DNA of 64,000 nt from Streptomyces antibioticus (lineage in GTDB: Bacteria > Actinomycetota > Actinomycetes > Streptomycetales > Streptomycetaceae), in NCBI RefSeq assembly GCF_001514065.1, contig NZ_KQ948429.1, positions 124,001 to 188,000 of the forward strand. The letters run 5' to 3'. Below, piece by piece: positions 34,767 to 43,720 of the stretch; the stretch's first letter is position 1; every line of letters starts with the position of its first letter. Under the pieces are notes generated by a model. That model was not told the DNA's origin. It worked only from the letters and a program-made list of their open reading frames with translations, and made no database searches. A program made the position numbers and the translations under genes.

Positions 34767-35411
34767 ATGACCCATATGGCCTCTGCACCCGTCTCCGCGC
34801 CGACCGTCGGTTTCGACCTCGACATGACCCTCATCGACTCCCGCCCCGGCATCCACGCCTGTTACGTGGCGCTCGCCGAGCGGACGGGGACGTACATCGA
34901 CGCCGACCTTGCGGTCACCCGGCTCGGGCCGCCGCTGGTCGAGGAGATCGCCTACTGGTTCCCGGCGGAGCGGGTGTCCGAAATAGCCGAGCTCTACCGG
35001 TCGATGTACCCGGCGATCGCCGTCGCCGCGACCCCCGCGATGGACGGTGCTCGTGAGGCCATCGCCGCCGTGCGCGCGGCGGGCGGGCGCGCGATCGTCG
35101 TGACCGCGAAGTACGAGCCCAGCGCCAAGCTGCATGTCGAGCACCTCGGGCTCGCCCCCGACGCGGTCATCGGCGACCTGTGGGCCGAGCAGAAGGCGGT
35201 GGCGCTGCGCGAGCACGGGGCGTCGGTGTACGTCGGCGACCACCTCGGCGACGTGCGGGGAGCCCGGACCGCCGAGGCGCTCTCGGTGGCCGTGGCGACC
35301 GGCCCGTGCAGCGTGGCGGAGCTCACCGAGGCCGGCGCGGACGTGGTCCTCAATGACCTCACGGAGTTCCCGGCCTGGTTCGCCGGCTACCTCCCGGCGG
35401 CCCGCGCCTGA
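34767..35411 (+). CDS. HAD-family phosphatase (phosphoglycolate phosphatase-like)
   Basis: A 214-residue haloacid-dehalogenase hydrolase. Motif I is FDLDMTLIDS with the nucleophile and acid/base Asp, motif II is IVVTAKYEP, and the lysine and acidic residues of motifs III/IV are AEQKAVAL and YVGDHLGDVRGA. The cap domain between residues 25 and 90 is of the helical C1 type. Phosphoglycolate or a nucleotide are typical substrates; none can be fixed here. ATG 34767 and 34776 are alternative starts. The 3' end overlaps the next, convergent gene by 25 bp. Confidence 0.85.
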   Translation: MTHMASAPVSAPTVGFDLDMTLIDSRPGIHACYVALAERTGTYIDADLAVTRLGPPLVEEIAYWFPAERVSEIAELYRSMYPAIAVAATPAMDGAREAIAAVRAAGGRAIVVTAKYEPSAKLHVEHLGLAPDAVIGDLWAEQKAVALREHGASVYVGDHLGDVRGARTAEALSVAVATGPCSVAELTEAGADVVLNDLTEFPAWFAGYLPAARA

Positions 35412-35638
35412 CGCCGCCCCGCCGCGACCGACCGCAGCACGCCGGCACCGGCGATCAGGAAGCCGACGCCCATCAGCATGCTCAGTCCGAACATGTACGT
35501 CGGAAAGGGCGTCGTACCGAGAAACAGCGGGGCCACGGTGACGAGTGTGGCCACCGTACCGACGAAGAACACGATGGCACCGGCACGGATCAGTCGGTCA
35601 CCGGGCCCGGCGGAATTCGCTTGGGTTTTGTCACGCAC
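35387..35638 (-). CDS. Small integral membrane protein
   Basis: A protein of about 83 residues with two membrane helices (IRAGAIVFFVGTVATLVTVAPLFL and YMFGLSMLMGVGFLIAGAGVL) and a short Arg-rich cytoplasmic tail. GTG 35638 gives VRDKTQANSAGPGDRL as the start; ATG 35671 would add 11 residues. The function is unknown, although similar short proteins are conserved in Streptomyces. It is convergent with the HAD gene and divergent from the cold-shock gene. Confidence 0.7.
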   Translation of the reverse strand: MRDKTQANSAGPGDRLIRAGAIVFFVGTVATLVTVAPLFLGTTPFPTYMFGLSMLMGVGFLIAGAGVLRSVAAGRRQARAAGR

Positions 35639-35718
35639 CGGACCAGGGTAGTTCCCTGCCCGAAGGAACAACCGGGCGACGTCTTGTCACCGGCCCTAAG
35701 ACCATTAGCCTTGGTACC

Positions 35719-35738
35719 GGCGGGTCCGACGACCCGCC
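35719..35738. promoter_or_regulatory. Hairpin in the leader of the second cold-shock gene
   Basis: GGCGGGTC-CGAC-GACCCGCC forms a perfect 8-bp stem with a 4-base loop, 65 bp before the GTG at 35803. It could be a leader structure of the cold-shock mRNA, or a small operator. Confidence 0.4.
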
Positions 35739-35802
35739 CCAGTGCTATCAAGAGCCGTTTTCAGAAGCAGTTTTCCGACGAGTACGAGGACGAGGAACAG
35801 AC

Positions 35803-36186
35803 GTGCCTACCGGCAAGGTCAAGTGGTTCAACAGCGAGAAGGGCTTCGGCTTTCTCTCCCGCGACGACGGCGGTGACGTCTTCGTCCATTCCTCGGTCCT
35901 CCCCGCCGGAGTCGAGACACTGAAGCCGGGCCAGCGCGTGGAGTTCGGCGTCGTCGCCGGACAACGCGGTGACCAGGCCCTTTCGGTCGTCATCCTGGAC
36001 CCGACCCCGTCGGTCGCGGCCGCCACCCGAAAGAAGCCGGACGAACTGGCCTCCATCGTCCAGGATTTGACGACCCTCCTGGAGAACATCACGCCGATGC
36101 TGGAGCGCGGCCGCTACCCCGACAAGGTCGCCGGAAAGAAGATCGCCGGTCTGCTGCGCGCGGTCGCCGATCAACTCGACGTATAG
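35803..36186 (+). CDS. Cold-shock protein with a C-terminal extension
   Basis: A 127-residue protein. The first 67 residues are a complete cold-shock domain (GKVKWFNSEKGFGFLS, VFVHSSVLPAG). An added tail of about 60 residues is helical and basic (KKPDELASIVQDLTTLLENITPMLERGRYPDKVAGKKIAGLLRAVADQ is its span). The tail is not part of standard CspA proteins. GTG 35803 is preceded by GAGGAAC, which decides the start. The tail may mediate dimerisation or protein contact, since its helix pattern is amphipathic (inference). Confidence 0.9.
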   Translation: MPTGKVKWFNSEKGFGFLSRDDGGDVFVHSSVLPAGVETLKPGQRVEFGVVAGQRGDQALSVVILDPTPSVAAATRKKPDELASIVQDLTTLLENITPMLERGRYPDKVAGKKIAGLLRAVADQLDV

Positions 36187-36221
36187 AGGTCGTACGGAAC
36201 TGGTGGATTTCCAGGACAGGT

Positions 36222-37061
36222 CTAGGGGAATTCCAGCGCGTTCGGGCCGAGGGGCGGTACCAGCCCCTCGGCCGCCGCACGTGTCAGCAGACCCCTGACC
36301 GCCGCGTAGCCGTCCGCGCCGAGATCCGCCGTGAACTCGTTGACGTACAGCCCGATGTGCTGGTCGGCGACGGCCGGGTCCATCTCCTGGGCGTGTTCCA
36401 TGACGTACGGCCGGGACACCTCCGGCTCGTCCCAGGCGGCGCGCACAGAGGTGCGGATGGAGTCGGCGAGCCGCGTCAGCGTCCCGGCGCCCAGCGACCG
36501 CTTCGCGATGATCGCGCCGAGCGGGATGGGCAGCCCGGTGGTGTCCTCCCAGTGCTCGCCCATGTCGGCGAGCTTGTGCAGCCCGTAGTTCTGGTACGTG
36601 AAGCGCGCCTCGTGGATGACGAGTCCGGCGTCGACCTTCCCGTCCCGCACGGCCGGCATGATCTCGTGGAACGGCATGACGACGATCTCGCCGACCCCGC
36701 CCGGCAGCGTGTCCGCCGCCCACAGCCGGAACAGCAGATACGCCGTCGACCGCTCGCTCGGCACCGCGACCGTCCGGCCGGTGAGGTCGGCCCCCGCCTG
36801 CCTGGTCAGCACCAGCGGCCCGCAACCCCGCCCCAGCGCGCCCCCGCAGGGCAGCAGCGCGTACTCGTCGAGGACGTACGGCAGCACGGCGTACGACACC
36901 TTCAGGACGTCGAACTCACCGCGCTCGGCCATGCCGTTGGTGACGTCGATGTCCGCGAACGTGACGTCCAGCGCGGGCGCGTCCGGCACCCGGCCGTGCG
37001 CCAGGGCGTCGAAGACGAAGGTGTCGTTCGGGCAGGGGGAGTAGGCGATGTCGAGGCTCAT
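36222..37061 (-). CDS. mqnD: 1,4-dihydroxy-6-naphthoate synthase (futalosine pathway)
   Basis: A 279-residue periplasmic-binding-fold enzyme that converts cyclic dehypoxanthine futalosine to 1,4-dihydroxy-6-naphthoate in menaquinone synthesis. The signature SLDIAYSPCPNDTFVFDAL opens the protein, with DVLKVSYAVLPYVLDEYALL and VPSERSTAYLLFRLW following. ATG 37061 overlaps the mqnB stop by 4 bp (ATGA), so mqnB-mqnD are translationally coupled. A longer start at 37073 lacks support. Confidence 0.93.
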   Translation of the reverse strand: MSLDIAYSPCPNDTFVFDALAHGRVPDAPALDVTFADIDVTNGMAERGEFDVLKVSYAVLPYVLDEYALLPCGGALGRGCGPLVLTRQAGADLTGRTVAVPSERSTAYLLFRLWAADTLPGGVGEIVVMPFHEIMPAVRDGKVDAGLVIHEARFTYQNYGLHKLADMGEHWEDTTGLPIPLGAIIAKRSLGAGTLTRLADSIRTSVRAAWDEPEVSRPYVMEHAQEMDPAVADQHIGLYVNEFTADLGADGYAAVRGLLTRAAAEGLVPPLGPNALEFP

Positions 37062-37696
37062 ACCGTGTTCCAACTCTCCAGTACGGGTGCGAGCTTCCCG
37101 AAGCCTTCTGTCAGGGCCTCCAGCGCGTCGCCGATCCGCCAGGCGGCGCGGTCGCGCGGGCCGACGGGGTTGGAGACGGCCCGGATCTCCAGCACGGGCA
37201 CGCCGTGCAGCGCGGCGGCCTCGGCGACCCCGAAGCCCTCCATCGCCTCGGCGAGCGCGGTGGGGTGACGGTCCTTCAGGAGGGCGGCGCGGGCGGCGGT
37301 GCCGGTCACCGTGGAGACGGTGAGGACGGCTCCGGGGCGGGCTCCGGTGGCGGTGACGGCATCTCGTACGAGTGGTTCCGGCGGACGGTGGGTGACGGTC
37401 CCGAAGCCGAGTTCGGTGACCGGCAGGAACCCCTCGGCCGTCTCGGCGCCCAGATCGGCCGCGGTGATCTCGTCGGCGACGACGAGCGACCCGACGGGTG
37501 CGTCCGGCTGGAAGCCACCGGCGATCCCCGCGGAGACGACGAGGCCGTAGCGGGCGGCGGCGAGGGCGGTGGCGGTCGCGGCGGCGGCCAGGGCGGGCCC
37601 CACCCCGGCGGCGATCACCTCGATGTCCGTCCCCGCCAACGCGCGAGCCACCGCGTCCCGTTCGACCGGGACCGCGGTGGCTACGAGGATGCGCAT
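37058..37696 (-). CDS. mqnB: Futalosine hydrolase
   Basis: A 212-residue nucleoside-phosphorylase-fold enzyme that removes hypoxanthine from futalosine. The motifs LVATAVPVERDAVARAL, VSAGIAGGF, VVADEITAADLGAE and AEAMEGFGVAEAAALHGVPVLEIRAVSN (purine and ribose binding, catalytic Asp nearby) agree with MqnB. It is co-transcribed with mqnD downstream and sits 13 bp after the DUF2771 lipoprotein gene, so all three may form one unit. Confidence 0.93.
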   Translation of the reverse strand: MRILVATAVPVERDAVARALAGTDIEVIAAGVGPALAAAATATALAAARYGLVVSAGIAGGFQPDAPVGSLVVADEITAADLGAETAEGFLPVTELGFGTVTHRPPEPLVRDAVTATGARPGAVLTVSTVTGTAARAALLKDRHPTALAEAMEGFGVAEAAALHGVPVLEIRAVSNPVGPRDRAAWRIGDALEALTEGFGKLAPVLESWNTV

Positions 37697-37709
37697 GACG
37701 GACGGCGGA

Positions 37710-38213
37710 TCAGGCGTCGCCGTTGACGAGCTTGAAGTTCCAGACGCCCTTGAACTCCTTGCTGGTGCCCGCGCTCTTGGGCTTGTCCTGCTGGACGATG
37801 CTGATGTACAGCGTCTTCGGCGCGGCCTGGCCCTGCTGGTCGGCGAAGAGGTCGACGCCCTGGAACGAGTAGTACGTCTTCTTGTAGACGTTCGTGACCT
37901 GCTGGCCGTTGATCCACAGGGCCCAGCCGGTGTCCGCGATCTTCGGGTCGACGCCGATGCGGAGGGTCTCGCTCTGGGCGACCTCGATCGAGTCGGACGC
38001 CTTCTTCAGGGCGCACTTGGTGGCCTTCGCCTGGCCGAGGTTGTCACCGTCCTCGTAGCAGGTGGCCTCGGAGCTGATGGAGTTCTTGCCGACCGTCACG
38101 GTCGCGCGGGGCGTCGGCTTGTCACAGGCCGCCAGGACGAGCAGTCCGGCGGAAACGGCGCCGGCGACGGCGACGGCGCGGCGGCGTCGCACAGCGGCTT
38201 GCATCGTGGTCAT
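37710..38213 (-). CDS. DUF2771 lipoprotein
   Basis: A 167-residue exported lipoprotein. The signal peptide has RRRR, a hydrophobic core and the lipobox LAAC, with Cys at about residue 30. The mature domain contains a second cysteine pair (TCYEDGD, KCALKKA) and TGWALWINGQQVTNVYKK, which match the actinobacterial DUF2771 family. The function is unknown. It lies immediately upstream of mqnB on the same strand, which may be incidental. Confidence 0.85.
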   Translation of the reverse strand: MTTMQAAVRRRRAVAVAGAVSAGLLVLAACDKPTPRATVTVGKNSISSEATCYEDGDNLGQAKATKCALKKASDSIEVAQSETLRIGVDPKIADTGWALWINGQQVTNVYKKTYYSFQGVDLFADQQGQAAPKTLYISIVQQDKPKSAGTSKEFKGVWNFKLVNGDA

Positions 38214-38275
38214 GGCCGAAGGCTATCGGGCAGGTGCGACAGTCTCTTTATGCGGGGTACGGCGTGCCCTGTTCG

Positions 38276-39682
38276 TTACGCCACGCGCGTGCGCGGAGTG
38301 CCTCCGTGGCGGGCGGACCCGAGCAGTCCCTTCACCGTCGTCAGCCAGCCCACGGCGATGACCGCGGCGGCCACCGCCAGGCCCAGGGTGCCGTTGAGGG
38401 GCATCACGATGCCGACCGCGCCGCCGAACACCCAGGCCATCTGGAGCATCGTCTCCGAGCGGGCGAACGCCGAGGTGCGCACCTGCTCGGGCACGTCCCG
38501 CTGGATCAGCGCGTCCAGGGACAGCTTGGCGAGGGCCAGGGTGAAGCCGGTGACCGCGGTGAGGACGGCGACGAGGAAGGCGCCGAAGAAGATCGCCGCC
38601 GTGATCGCCGTACCGAGGACGACCGCGAGGACGGTCACGATGATGATCTCCGGCGCGCGGGAGCGCAGCCCGGCGCCGACGGCCGTGCCCAGCGCATTGC
38701 CCACGCCGGCCGAGACGGCGACTATCCCGAGGGAGACGGCCGCGCTCTCCCCGGTCAGGGGGTGCTCGCGCAGCAGGAAGGCGAGGAAGAAGGTCAGGAA
38801 GCCGGACAGCCAGCGCAGGGCGGCGTTGGCACCGAGGGCGTGGGTGACGGCGATGCCGACGGTCCGCAGCCCCGGGCGCTTGACGGGCTGCCGGTGGGGG
38901 CCGTGCAGATGCTTCTCGTCGGCGGCGAGCAGGGCGACGTCCTCGCCCTTGGCGGAGTCCACCTTCGGCGGCAGCGTGAAGGACAGGAAGGTCCCCGCGA
39001 CGAAGATCACGAAGGCGCCGTAGAGCGGCCAGCGCGGCCCGATCGCCTGCAACCCGGCGCCGATCGGCGCGGCGATGCCGGTGGCTAGGAGCCCGCCGAG
39101 CGTGACCCGGGAATTGGCCTTGACGAGGGAGAAACGGGGCGGCAGCAGCCGGGGCACGACGGCGCTGCGTACGACGCCGTACGCCTTGGAGGAGACGAGC
39201 ACGCCCAGCGCCGCCGGATACAGCTCCAGGCTGCCGGTGACGACCGCCCCGGACAGCACCAGAGCCAGCAGGGCGCGGGCGAGCATCGCCCCCGCCATGG
39301 CGGCGCGGCGCCCATGGGGCAGCCGGTCGAGGAGCGGGCCGATCACCGGGGCGAGGACCGTGAAGGGCGCCATCGTGATGGCGAGGTAGAGGGCGACACG
39401 CCCGCGCGCCTCGTCGGTGGGGACGGAGAAGAACACGGTCGAGGCGAGCGCGACCGTGATCATCACATCGCCCGCGCCGTTCACACCGTGCAGCTCGATC
39501 AGCTTGCCGAGGCCGGATTCCCCCGCCCCGTGGGCGTGCGTGGCCTTGCGGATGCCGCGGGCGGGCCCGGAAACCGGAAAGTGCAGGGCACGCCCGACGG
39601 AACGCAGAGAACCTCGCGTTCTGCCGTTGCCCTTGATCCCGGTGGCCCCTTGGGGCGTCTTCGCGGCTGCCACGACGTTCAT
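38276..39682 (-). CDS. MFS transporter
   Basis: A 468-residue membrane protein. The first 65 residues are cytoplasmic and basic, and about 12 helices follow. Visible transporter features include GPLLDRLPHGRRAAMAGAM (a motif-A-like loop), RSAVVPRLLPPRFSLVKANSR (MFS_3-type lipid/drug exporter loop) and FARSETMLQMAWVFGGAVG. The substrate is not evident. It is transcribed away from the DUF3027 gene, with 272 bp of shared upstream region holding a palindrome. Confidence 0.82.
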   Translation of the reverse strand: MNVVAAAKTPQGATGIKGNGRTRGSLRSVGRALHFPVSGPARGIRKATHAHGAGESGLGKLIELHGVNGAGDVMITVALASTVFFSVPTDEARGRVALYLAITMAPFTVLAPVIGPLLDRLPHGRRAAMAGAMLARALLALVLSGAVVTGSLELYPAALGVLVSSKAYGVVRSAVVPRLLPPRFSLVKANSRVTLGGLLATGIAAPIGAGLQAIGPRWPLYGAFVIFVAGTFLSFTLPPKVDSAKGEDVALLAADEKHLHGPHRQPVKRPGLRTVGIAVTHALGANAALRWLSGFLTFFLAFLLREHPLTGESAAVSLGIVAVSAGVGNALGTAVGAGLRSRAPEIIIVTVLAVVLGTAITAAIFFGAFLVAVLTAVTGFTLALAKLSLDALIQRDVPEQVRTSAFARSETMLQMAWVFGGAVGIVMPLNGTLGLAVAAAVIAVGWLTTVKGLLGSARHGGTPRTRVA

Positions 39683-39780
39683 AGTGCCCCGAGTCAGGCC
39701 CTCGTAGTGCGGTTACCGCGCGTATGTCCGTGCTTTCGTGGCGGTCGGAAGGACGGTAAACGTCCCGTCGGTGTAGGCCG

Positions 39781-39807
39781 TACGCACGCGAGCAGGTAGC
39801 GTGCGTA
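39781..39807. promoter_or_regulatory. Inverted repeat in the divergent promoter region
   Basis: TACGCACGC-N9-GCGTGCGTA (9-bp perfect arms) lies between the divergent MFS (start 39682) and DUF3027 (start 39956) genes. A second hairpin with GCGCCCG/CGGGCGC arms follows at 39840-39861. Either could be an operator. Confidence 0.5.
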
Positions 39808-39955
39808 TCTCAGCCATCCCGCAGAATGGATGGACAGGTGCGCCCGAGCGTGAGCGGGCGCGGACGTCGACGCGGCCCTTTGGTCCGCTCCGTCCGCCCC
39901 ACCGCGCTTTCAGGCAGGCGCACCAGAGAGACGGCGTAGGAGAGAAGCGATACCT

Positions 39956-40882
39956 GTGAGCGCAGCGACCACGCGAAGCCGCACCCCTGACCGCCTGTGC
40001 GCCGAGGCCGTCGACCTCGCCCGCGCCGCAGCCGAGGAGGCGGCGGCTCCCGGTGTGGTCGGGGAGCACGCGGGTGCGGTCTCCGAAGGCGACCGTGTCG
40101 TCACGCACTTCTTCGAGTGCAAGGAACTCGGCTACCGCGGCTGGCGCTGGGCGGTGACGGTGGCGCGGGCGTCACGCGCGAAGATCGTGACGCTGGACGA
40201 GGTCGTCCTCCTCCCCGGCCCGGACGCCCTCCTCGCCCCCGAATGGGTCCCGTGGAGCGAGCGCCTGCGCCCCGGCGACATGGGCCCCGGCGACCTCCTG
40301 CCCACCGAGGCCGACGATCTGCGCCTGGAGCCCGGCTACTCCGGCGAGGACGAGCCGTTCCCGAACTCGGCGGTCTCGGAGGACATGGCCGAGCTGGTGG
40401 AGGCGGAGGACGCGGAGATGACCGCGGGCACCCCCTCCAACCTCCCGGTCGCCCCCGCCCGGGGCACGATCGCCGCGCTCGCCGAGGAACTCGGCATGCG
40501 CCGGGCCCGTGTCCTGTCCCGCTACGGCCTGCACAGCGCCGCGGACCGCTGGGAGGAGTCGTTCGGCTCCAAGACCCCCATGGCCCAGGCGGCCCCCGCC
40601 ACCTGCGTCAGCTGCGGCTTCCTCACCCCGATCGGCGGCTCCCTCGGCCAGGCCTTCGGCATCTGCGCCAACGAGTTCGCCCCGGCCGACGGCAGGGTGG
40701 TGTCCCTGGCGTACGGCTGCGGCGGCCACTCGGAGGCGGCGATCATGCCGAAGCCGCCCCGCCCGGCGCCCCCGGTGATCGACGAGACAAGGGTCGACGC
40801 CTTCCCGCTCCGCCCGGCGGCTGACTCGGGTTCGGTACCGGATGTGACGGACGAGGACTCGGCGGAGCTGGGGCACTCTTAG
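39956..40882 (+). CDS. DUF3027 family protein
   Basis: A 308-residue cytoplasmic protein. HFFECKELGYRGWRWAVTVAR, VLLPGPDALLAPEWVPWSERLRPGDMGPGDLLPT and the zinc-like CVSCGFLTPIGGSLGQAFGICANEF are the DUF3027 hallmarks. The two C-x2-C/C-type elements near residues 218-240 may bind metal. Conserved in actinobacteria, no role known to me. GTG 39956 is preceded by AGGAGAG. Confidence 0.85.
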   Translation: MSAATTRSRTPDRLCAEAVDLARAAAEEAAAPGVVGEHAGAVSEGDRVVTHFFECKELGYRGWRWAVTVARASRAKIVTLDEVVLLPGPDALLAPEWVPWSERLRPGDMGPGDLLPTEADDLRLEPGYSGEDEPFPNSAVSEDMAELVEAEDAEMTAGTPSNLPVAPARGTIAALAEELGMRRARVLSRYGLHSAADRWEESFGSKTPMAQAAPATCVSCGFLTPIGGSLGQAFGICANEFAPADGRVVSLAYGCGGHSEAAIMPKPPRPAPPVIDETRVDAFPLRPAADSGSVPDVTDEDSAELGHS

Positions 40883-41032
40883 CGGCGTTCCAGTGTGCCC
40901 TCGTCGGCCGAGCGTCCGGGTGAGTTCCTCGACGCGCACCTCAACTGCTCTGCCTGGTCGGTCAGTTGCCGGAGGTCGAGCAGCCGGAGCAGATCCCCGC
41001 GTACTCGGCCGCGGCCGATGCCCGCGCCGTGG

Positions 41033-42427
41033 TCAGACGAGGGTGCGTGAGTGCGCCGGTTCGGTTGCGGTCTTCGCGTGCCGGGCCCGCTGGTTGATCA
41101 GTCCGGCGACAGCGGCGACGGCGGTGACCAGGAGGGTCAGCAGGAGCGATCGCCGGCTTCCGGAGTCGGCTGCCATACCGGCGATGATCGCCACGAGCGC
41201 CGCCAGGACGAGGAGGCTCAGCCAGGGGTAGGCCCACATGCGGACGGTGAGGGCTTCGGGCCGCTCCCGCATGAGCCGGGCACGTCCGCGCAGGTGGGTG
41301 ACCGTGATGCACAGGTAGACGACGACGGCGACGGCGCCCGAGGAGTCGAGCAGGAACTGGTAGACGGCCGTGGTGGGCAGGAAGTAGTTGGCCACGACGG
41401 TGAGCAGTCCGATGCTGGAGGCGGCGAGCACGGCCGCTGCGGGCACGCCGAGCCGGGTGGTGCGGGCGAACAGCGCCGGCGCTTCGCCCCGCTCGGCCAG
41501 GGAGTGGAGCATCCGGGAGGAGGAGTAGATCCCGGAGTTCAGGCAGGACAGGACGGCGGTGAGCACGATGAAGTTCATCGCGGTGTCGGCGAAGGGCACC
41601 CCGAGGTGGCCCAGGACGGCGACGTAGGGGCTGCCGGTGACGGCGGTGGAGTTCCAGGGCAGCAGCATCACCACGACGGTGATCGAGCCGATGTAGAAGA
41701 GCAGGATGCGCCAGACGACGCTGTTGATGCCGCGTCGCACGGCCTGGGCGGGGTCCTTGGCCTCACCGGCGGCGATGGTGACGACTTCGGTGCCGAAGTA
41801 GGAGAAGAAGACGACCAGCGACGCCTGGAGAACGGCCAGCCAGCCGTTGGGGGCGAAGCCGCCGTGGCCGAGGAGGTTGGTGGTGCCGGGGGCGCTGGTG
41901 CCCGGGAGCGCGCCGAGCACGGCGGCGAGTCCGATGAGCAGGAAGGCGATGATCGCCGCCACCTTGATCATGGCGAACCAGAACTCGAAGGTGCCGAAGG
42001 ACTCGACGCGGGCGAAGTTGACCGCGATCAACGCGATCATCAGGACCAGCGCGGCCAGCCAGGTGGGTAGGGCGGGCAGCATGTGGTGGGCGACGGCCGC
42101 ACCGGCGATCGCTTCGAAGCCGACGGTGATGCACCACTGGTAGGCGTAGAGCCAGCCCACCGAGAGCCCGGCCCAGGGGCCCAGCTCGCGGCCGGCGTAG
42201 CTGGAGAAGGAGCCGGTCTCCGGCTGGGCGACCGCCATCTCGGCCAGCATGCGCATCACCAGCACGGCCAGGGCGCCGACGGCGGCGTAGGCCACCAGTA
42301 CGGCCGGCCCGGCCTGGCGGATGGCGCTGCCGCTGCCGACGAAGAGCCCGGCGCCGATGACGCCGCCGATCGCGATCATGGACATCTGCCGGTTGCCCAG
42401 CGCACCGCGCAGTTGTGAAGGGTTCAC
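41033..42427 (-). CDS. Amino-acid permease (APC superfamily)
   Basis: A 464-residue transporter with 12 membrane helices. The consensus start GNRQMSMIAIGGVIGAGLFVGSG is the helix-1 signature of AAT-family permeases (GabP/ProY-like). FFSYFGTEVVTIAAGEAKDP is the conserved helix-6/loop motif. The start ATG 42427 is followed upstream by a divergent promoter carrying two TGCAA-N6 palindromes shared with the C45 enzyme gene. The precise amino acid is not determinable. It is likely the uptake component of the local four-gene group. Confidence 0.88.
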   Translation of the reverse strand: MNPSQLRGALGNRQMSMIAIGGVIGAGLFVGSGSAIRQAGPAVLVAYAAVGALAVLVMRMLAEMAVAQPETGSFSSYAGRELGPWAGLSVGWLYAYQWCITVGFEAIAGAAVAHHMLPALPTWLAALVLMIALIAVNFARVESFGTFEFWFAMIKVAAIIAFLLIGLAAVLGALPGTSAPGTTNLLGHGGFAPNGWLAVLQASLVVFFSYFGTEVVTIAAGEAKDPAQAVRRGINSVVWRILLFYIGSITVVVMLLPWNSTAVTGSPYVAVLGHLGVPFADTAMNFIVLTAVLSCLNSGIYSSSRMLHSLAERGEAPALFARTTRLGVPAAAVLAASSIGLLTVVANYFLPTTAVYQFLLDSSGAVAVVVYLCITVTHLRGRARLMRERPEALTVRMWAYPWLSLLVLAALVAIIAGMAADSGSRRSLLLTLLVTAVAAVAGLINQRARHAKTATEPAHSRTLV

Positions 42428-42468
42428 AGGAGTTCCTGACCTTGGGGAGGGGGACGGAACAGACGTTA

Positions 42469-42514
42469 TGCAAGTAGAGTTGCAAGGCGTAGTGTCGTTG
42501 CAATTAAATTTACG
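42469..42514. promoter_or_regulatory. Two TGCAA-N6-TTGCA-type operators between permease and C45 genes
   Basis: TGCAA-GTAGAG-TTGCA (42469-42484) is a perfect inverted repeat. TGCAA-TTAAAT-TTACG (42499-42514) keeps the left arm and spacing. The same arms and spacing occur at 45964-45979, upstream of the aminotransferase gene. They lie in the divergent promoter between starts at 42427 and 42535. The local RpiR regulator is the obvious candidate binder. Confidence 0.75.
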
Positions 42515-42534
42515 TCACGGCAGGAGGTCGGAAG

Positions 42535-43662
42535 ATGGCGGCAGGCATCCGTGAGCAGGAACTCGCCGGGCTGCGGTGGCTGGTCGTCTCCGGGGAGCGG
42601 ACGGAGGTGTTCCGTGCCCTCGGCCGGGCCGCCCGCGCCGAGGTCCACGCGGTCCAGGACGACCTGCCCGAACGCTCCGCGCTGCACCGTTGGGCGGCGA
42701 CCGAACGAGGACGGACCCGGGTCGGCCGGCTGCTCGACGCCACGGCCGCCGCGTGCGGCCGGGAGCTGGCCGAGCTGCGGGCCCTCGCCGCCGGCGCCGG
42801 CGCGGACTTCCACGACCTGCTCCTGGCCAACCTCCGCGGCGACCTCGGAGTCGAGGACGGCACCGGCTGCACCGACCTCGGCTGGCGAAGGACGCGGTCC
42901 TGCGTCGCGCACAACGAGGACGGGGCGCCCGCACTCGACGGCCGGCTGATGCTGCTCACCCTGCTCGTCGACGGGGATGTGCCGGTGACGGTCCAGTGGT
43001 ACCCGGGCTTCCTGCCCGCCAACACCTTCACGGCCACCGGCAACGGCCTGGTCTGGGGCATCAACCACATCCAGGCCGCGCGTCCCGCCGACGCCCCGGG
43101 ACGGCACTTCGTCGCCCGCGCCCTCCAGCAGGCTCCGAACCTGGACGCCGCCGTCGACCACCTGCGCACCCGTCCCAGCGCCGGAGGCTTCGCCTACACC
43201 CTGGGCGACCGCGCCGAGGGCCGGGTCGTCGTCGTGGAGAGCGTCGCCGGACGGACCGCCGTGGTGGAGGCCGACCCGGTCCACCACCCCCTGCACTGGC
43301 ACACCAACCACCCGCGCCACCTGCCCGAACCGGCCGGCGACGCGCCCGTCACCTCCGCGGTCGCGAACGACGGCGCGCGGGCGGCCCGCAGCCTGGGCCA
43401 GTTCGAGGAGAGCGTCGCCCGTGGCAGGGTTCTGAGCGCTCTGCCGGTCCCGGCCCACGACCCCGGCCCGCAGTGGTTCCTGGACATCCTCACCTCGGCG
43501 CCGCTGCCTCGCGGGGTGCACCGCACGGCCGCGGGCACCGACCCCCTGATGACCCTGTGCTCAGTGGTGGCCGACCTGACCGCCGACCGGGTCACGGTGC
43601 GCGGACCGGCCGGGAAGACCGCCGAGATCGCGCTGTCGGACTTCGCGCGGGGGCGTGCCTGA
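42535..43662 (+). CDS. C45-family Ntn-hydrolase (acyltransferase/amidase-like)
   Basis: A 375-residue protein of the peptidase C45 group, related to isopenicillin N acyltransferase. The proenzyme cleavage point and nucleophile are GTGC (C112), followed by HNEDG (126-130), FTATGNGLVWGINH and later ANDGARAARSLGQF. Such proteins self-cleave to expose Cys as an N-terminal nucleophile, which acts on an acyl-amide. It could deacylate an N-acyl amino acid or peptide (inference). ATG 42535 is preceded by GGAGGTCGGAAG. Shared operators link it to the permease. Confidence 0.83.
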   Translation: MAAGIREQELAGLRWLVVSGERTEVFRALGRAARAEVHAVQDDLPERSALHRWAATERGRTRVGRLLDATAAACGRELAELRALAAGAGADFHDLLLANLRGDLGVEDGTGCTDLGWRRTRSCVAHNEDGAPALDGRLMLLTLLVDGDVPVTVQWYPGFLPANTFTATGNGLVWGINHIQAARPADAPGRHFVARALQQAPNLDAAVDHLRTRPSAGGFAYTLGDRAEGRVVVVESVAGRTAVVEADPVHHPLHWHTNHPRHLPEPAGDAPVTSAVANDGARAARSLGQFEESVARGRVLSALPVPAHDPGPQWFLDILTSAPLPRGVHRTAAGTDPLMTLCSVVADLTADRVTVRGPAGKTAEIALSDFARGRA

Positions 43663-43720
43663 CGCCGCTACCGGGTGACCCGCATCCGCGGCACGGCCGT
43701 TCCGGGAGAGAATTCCTCGC

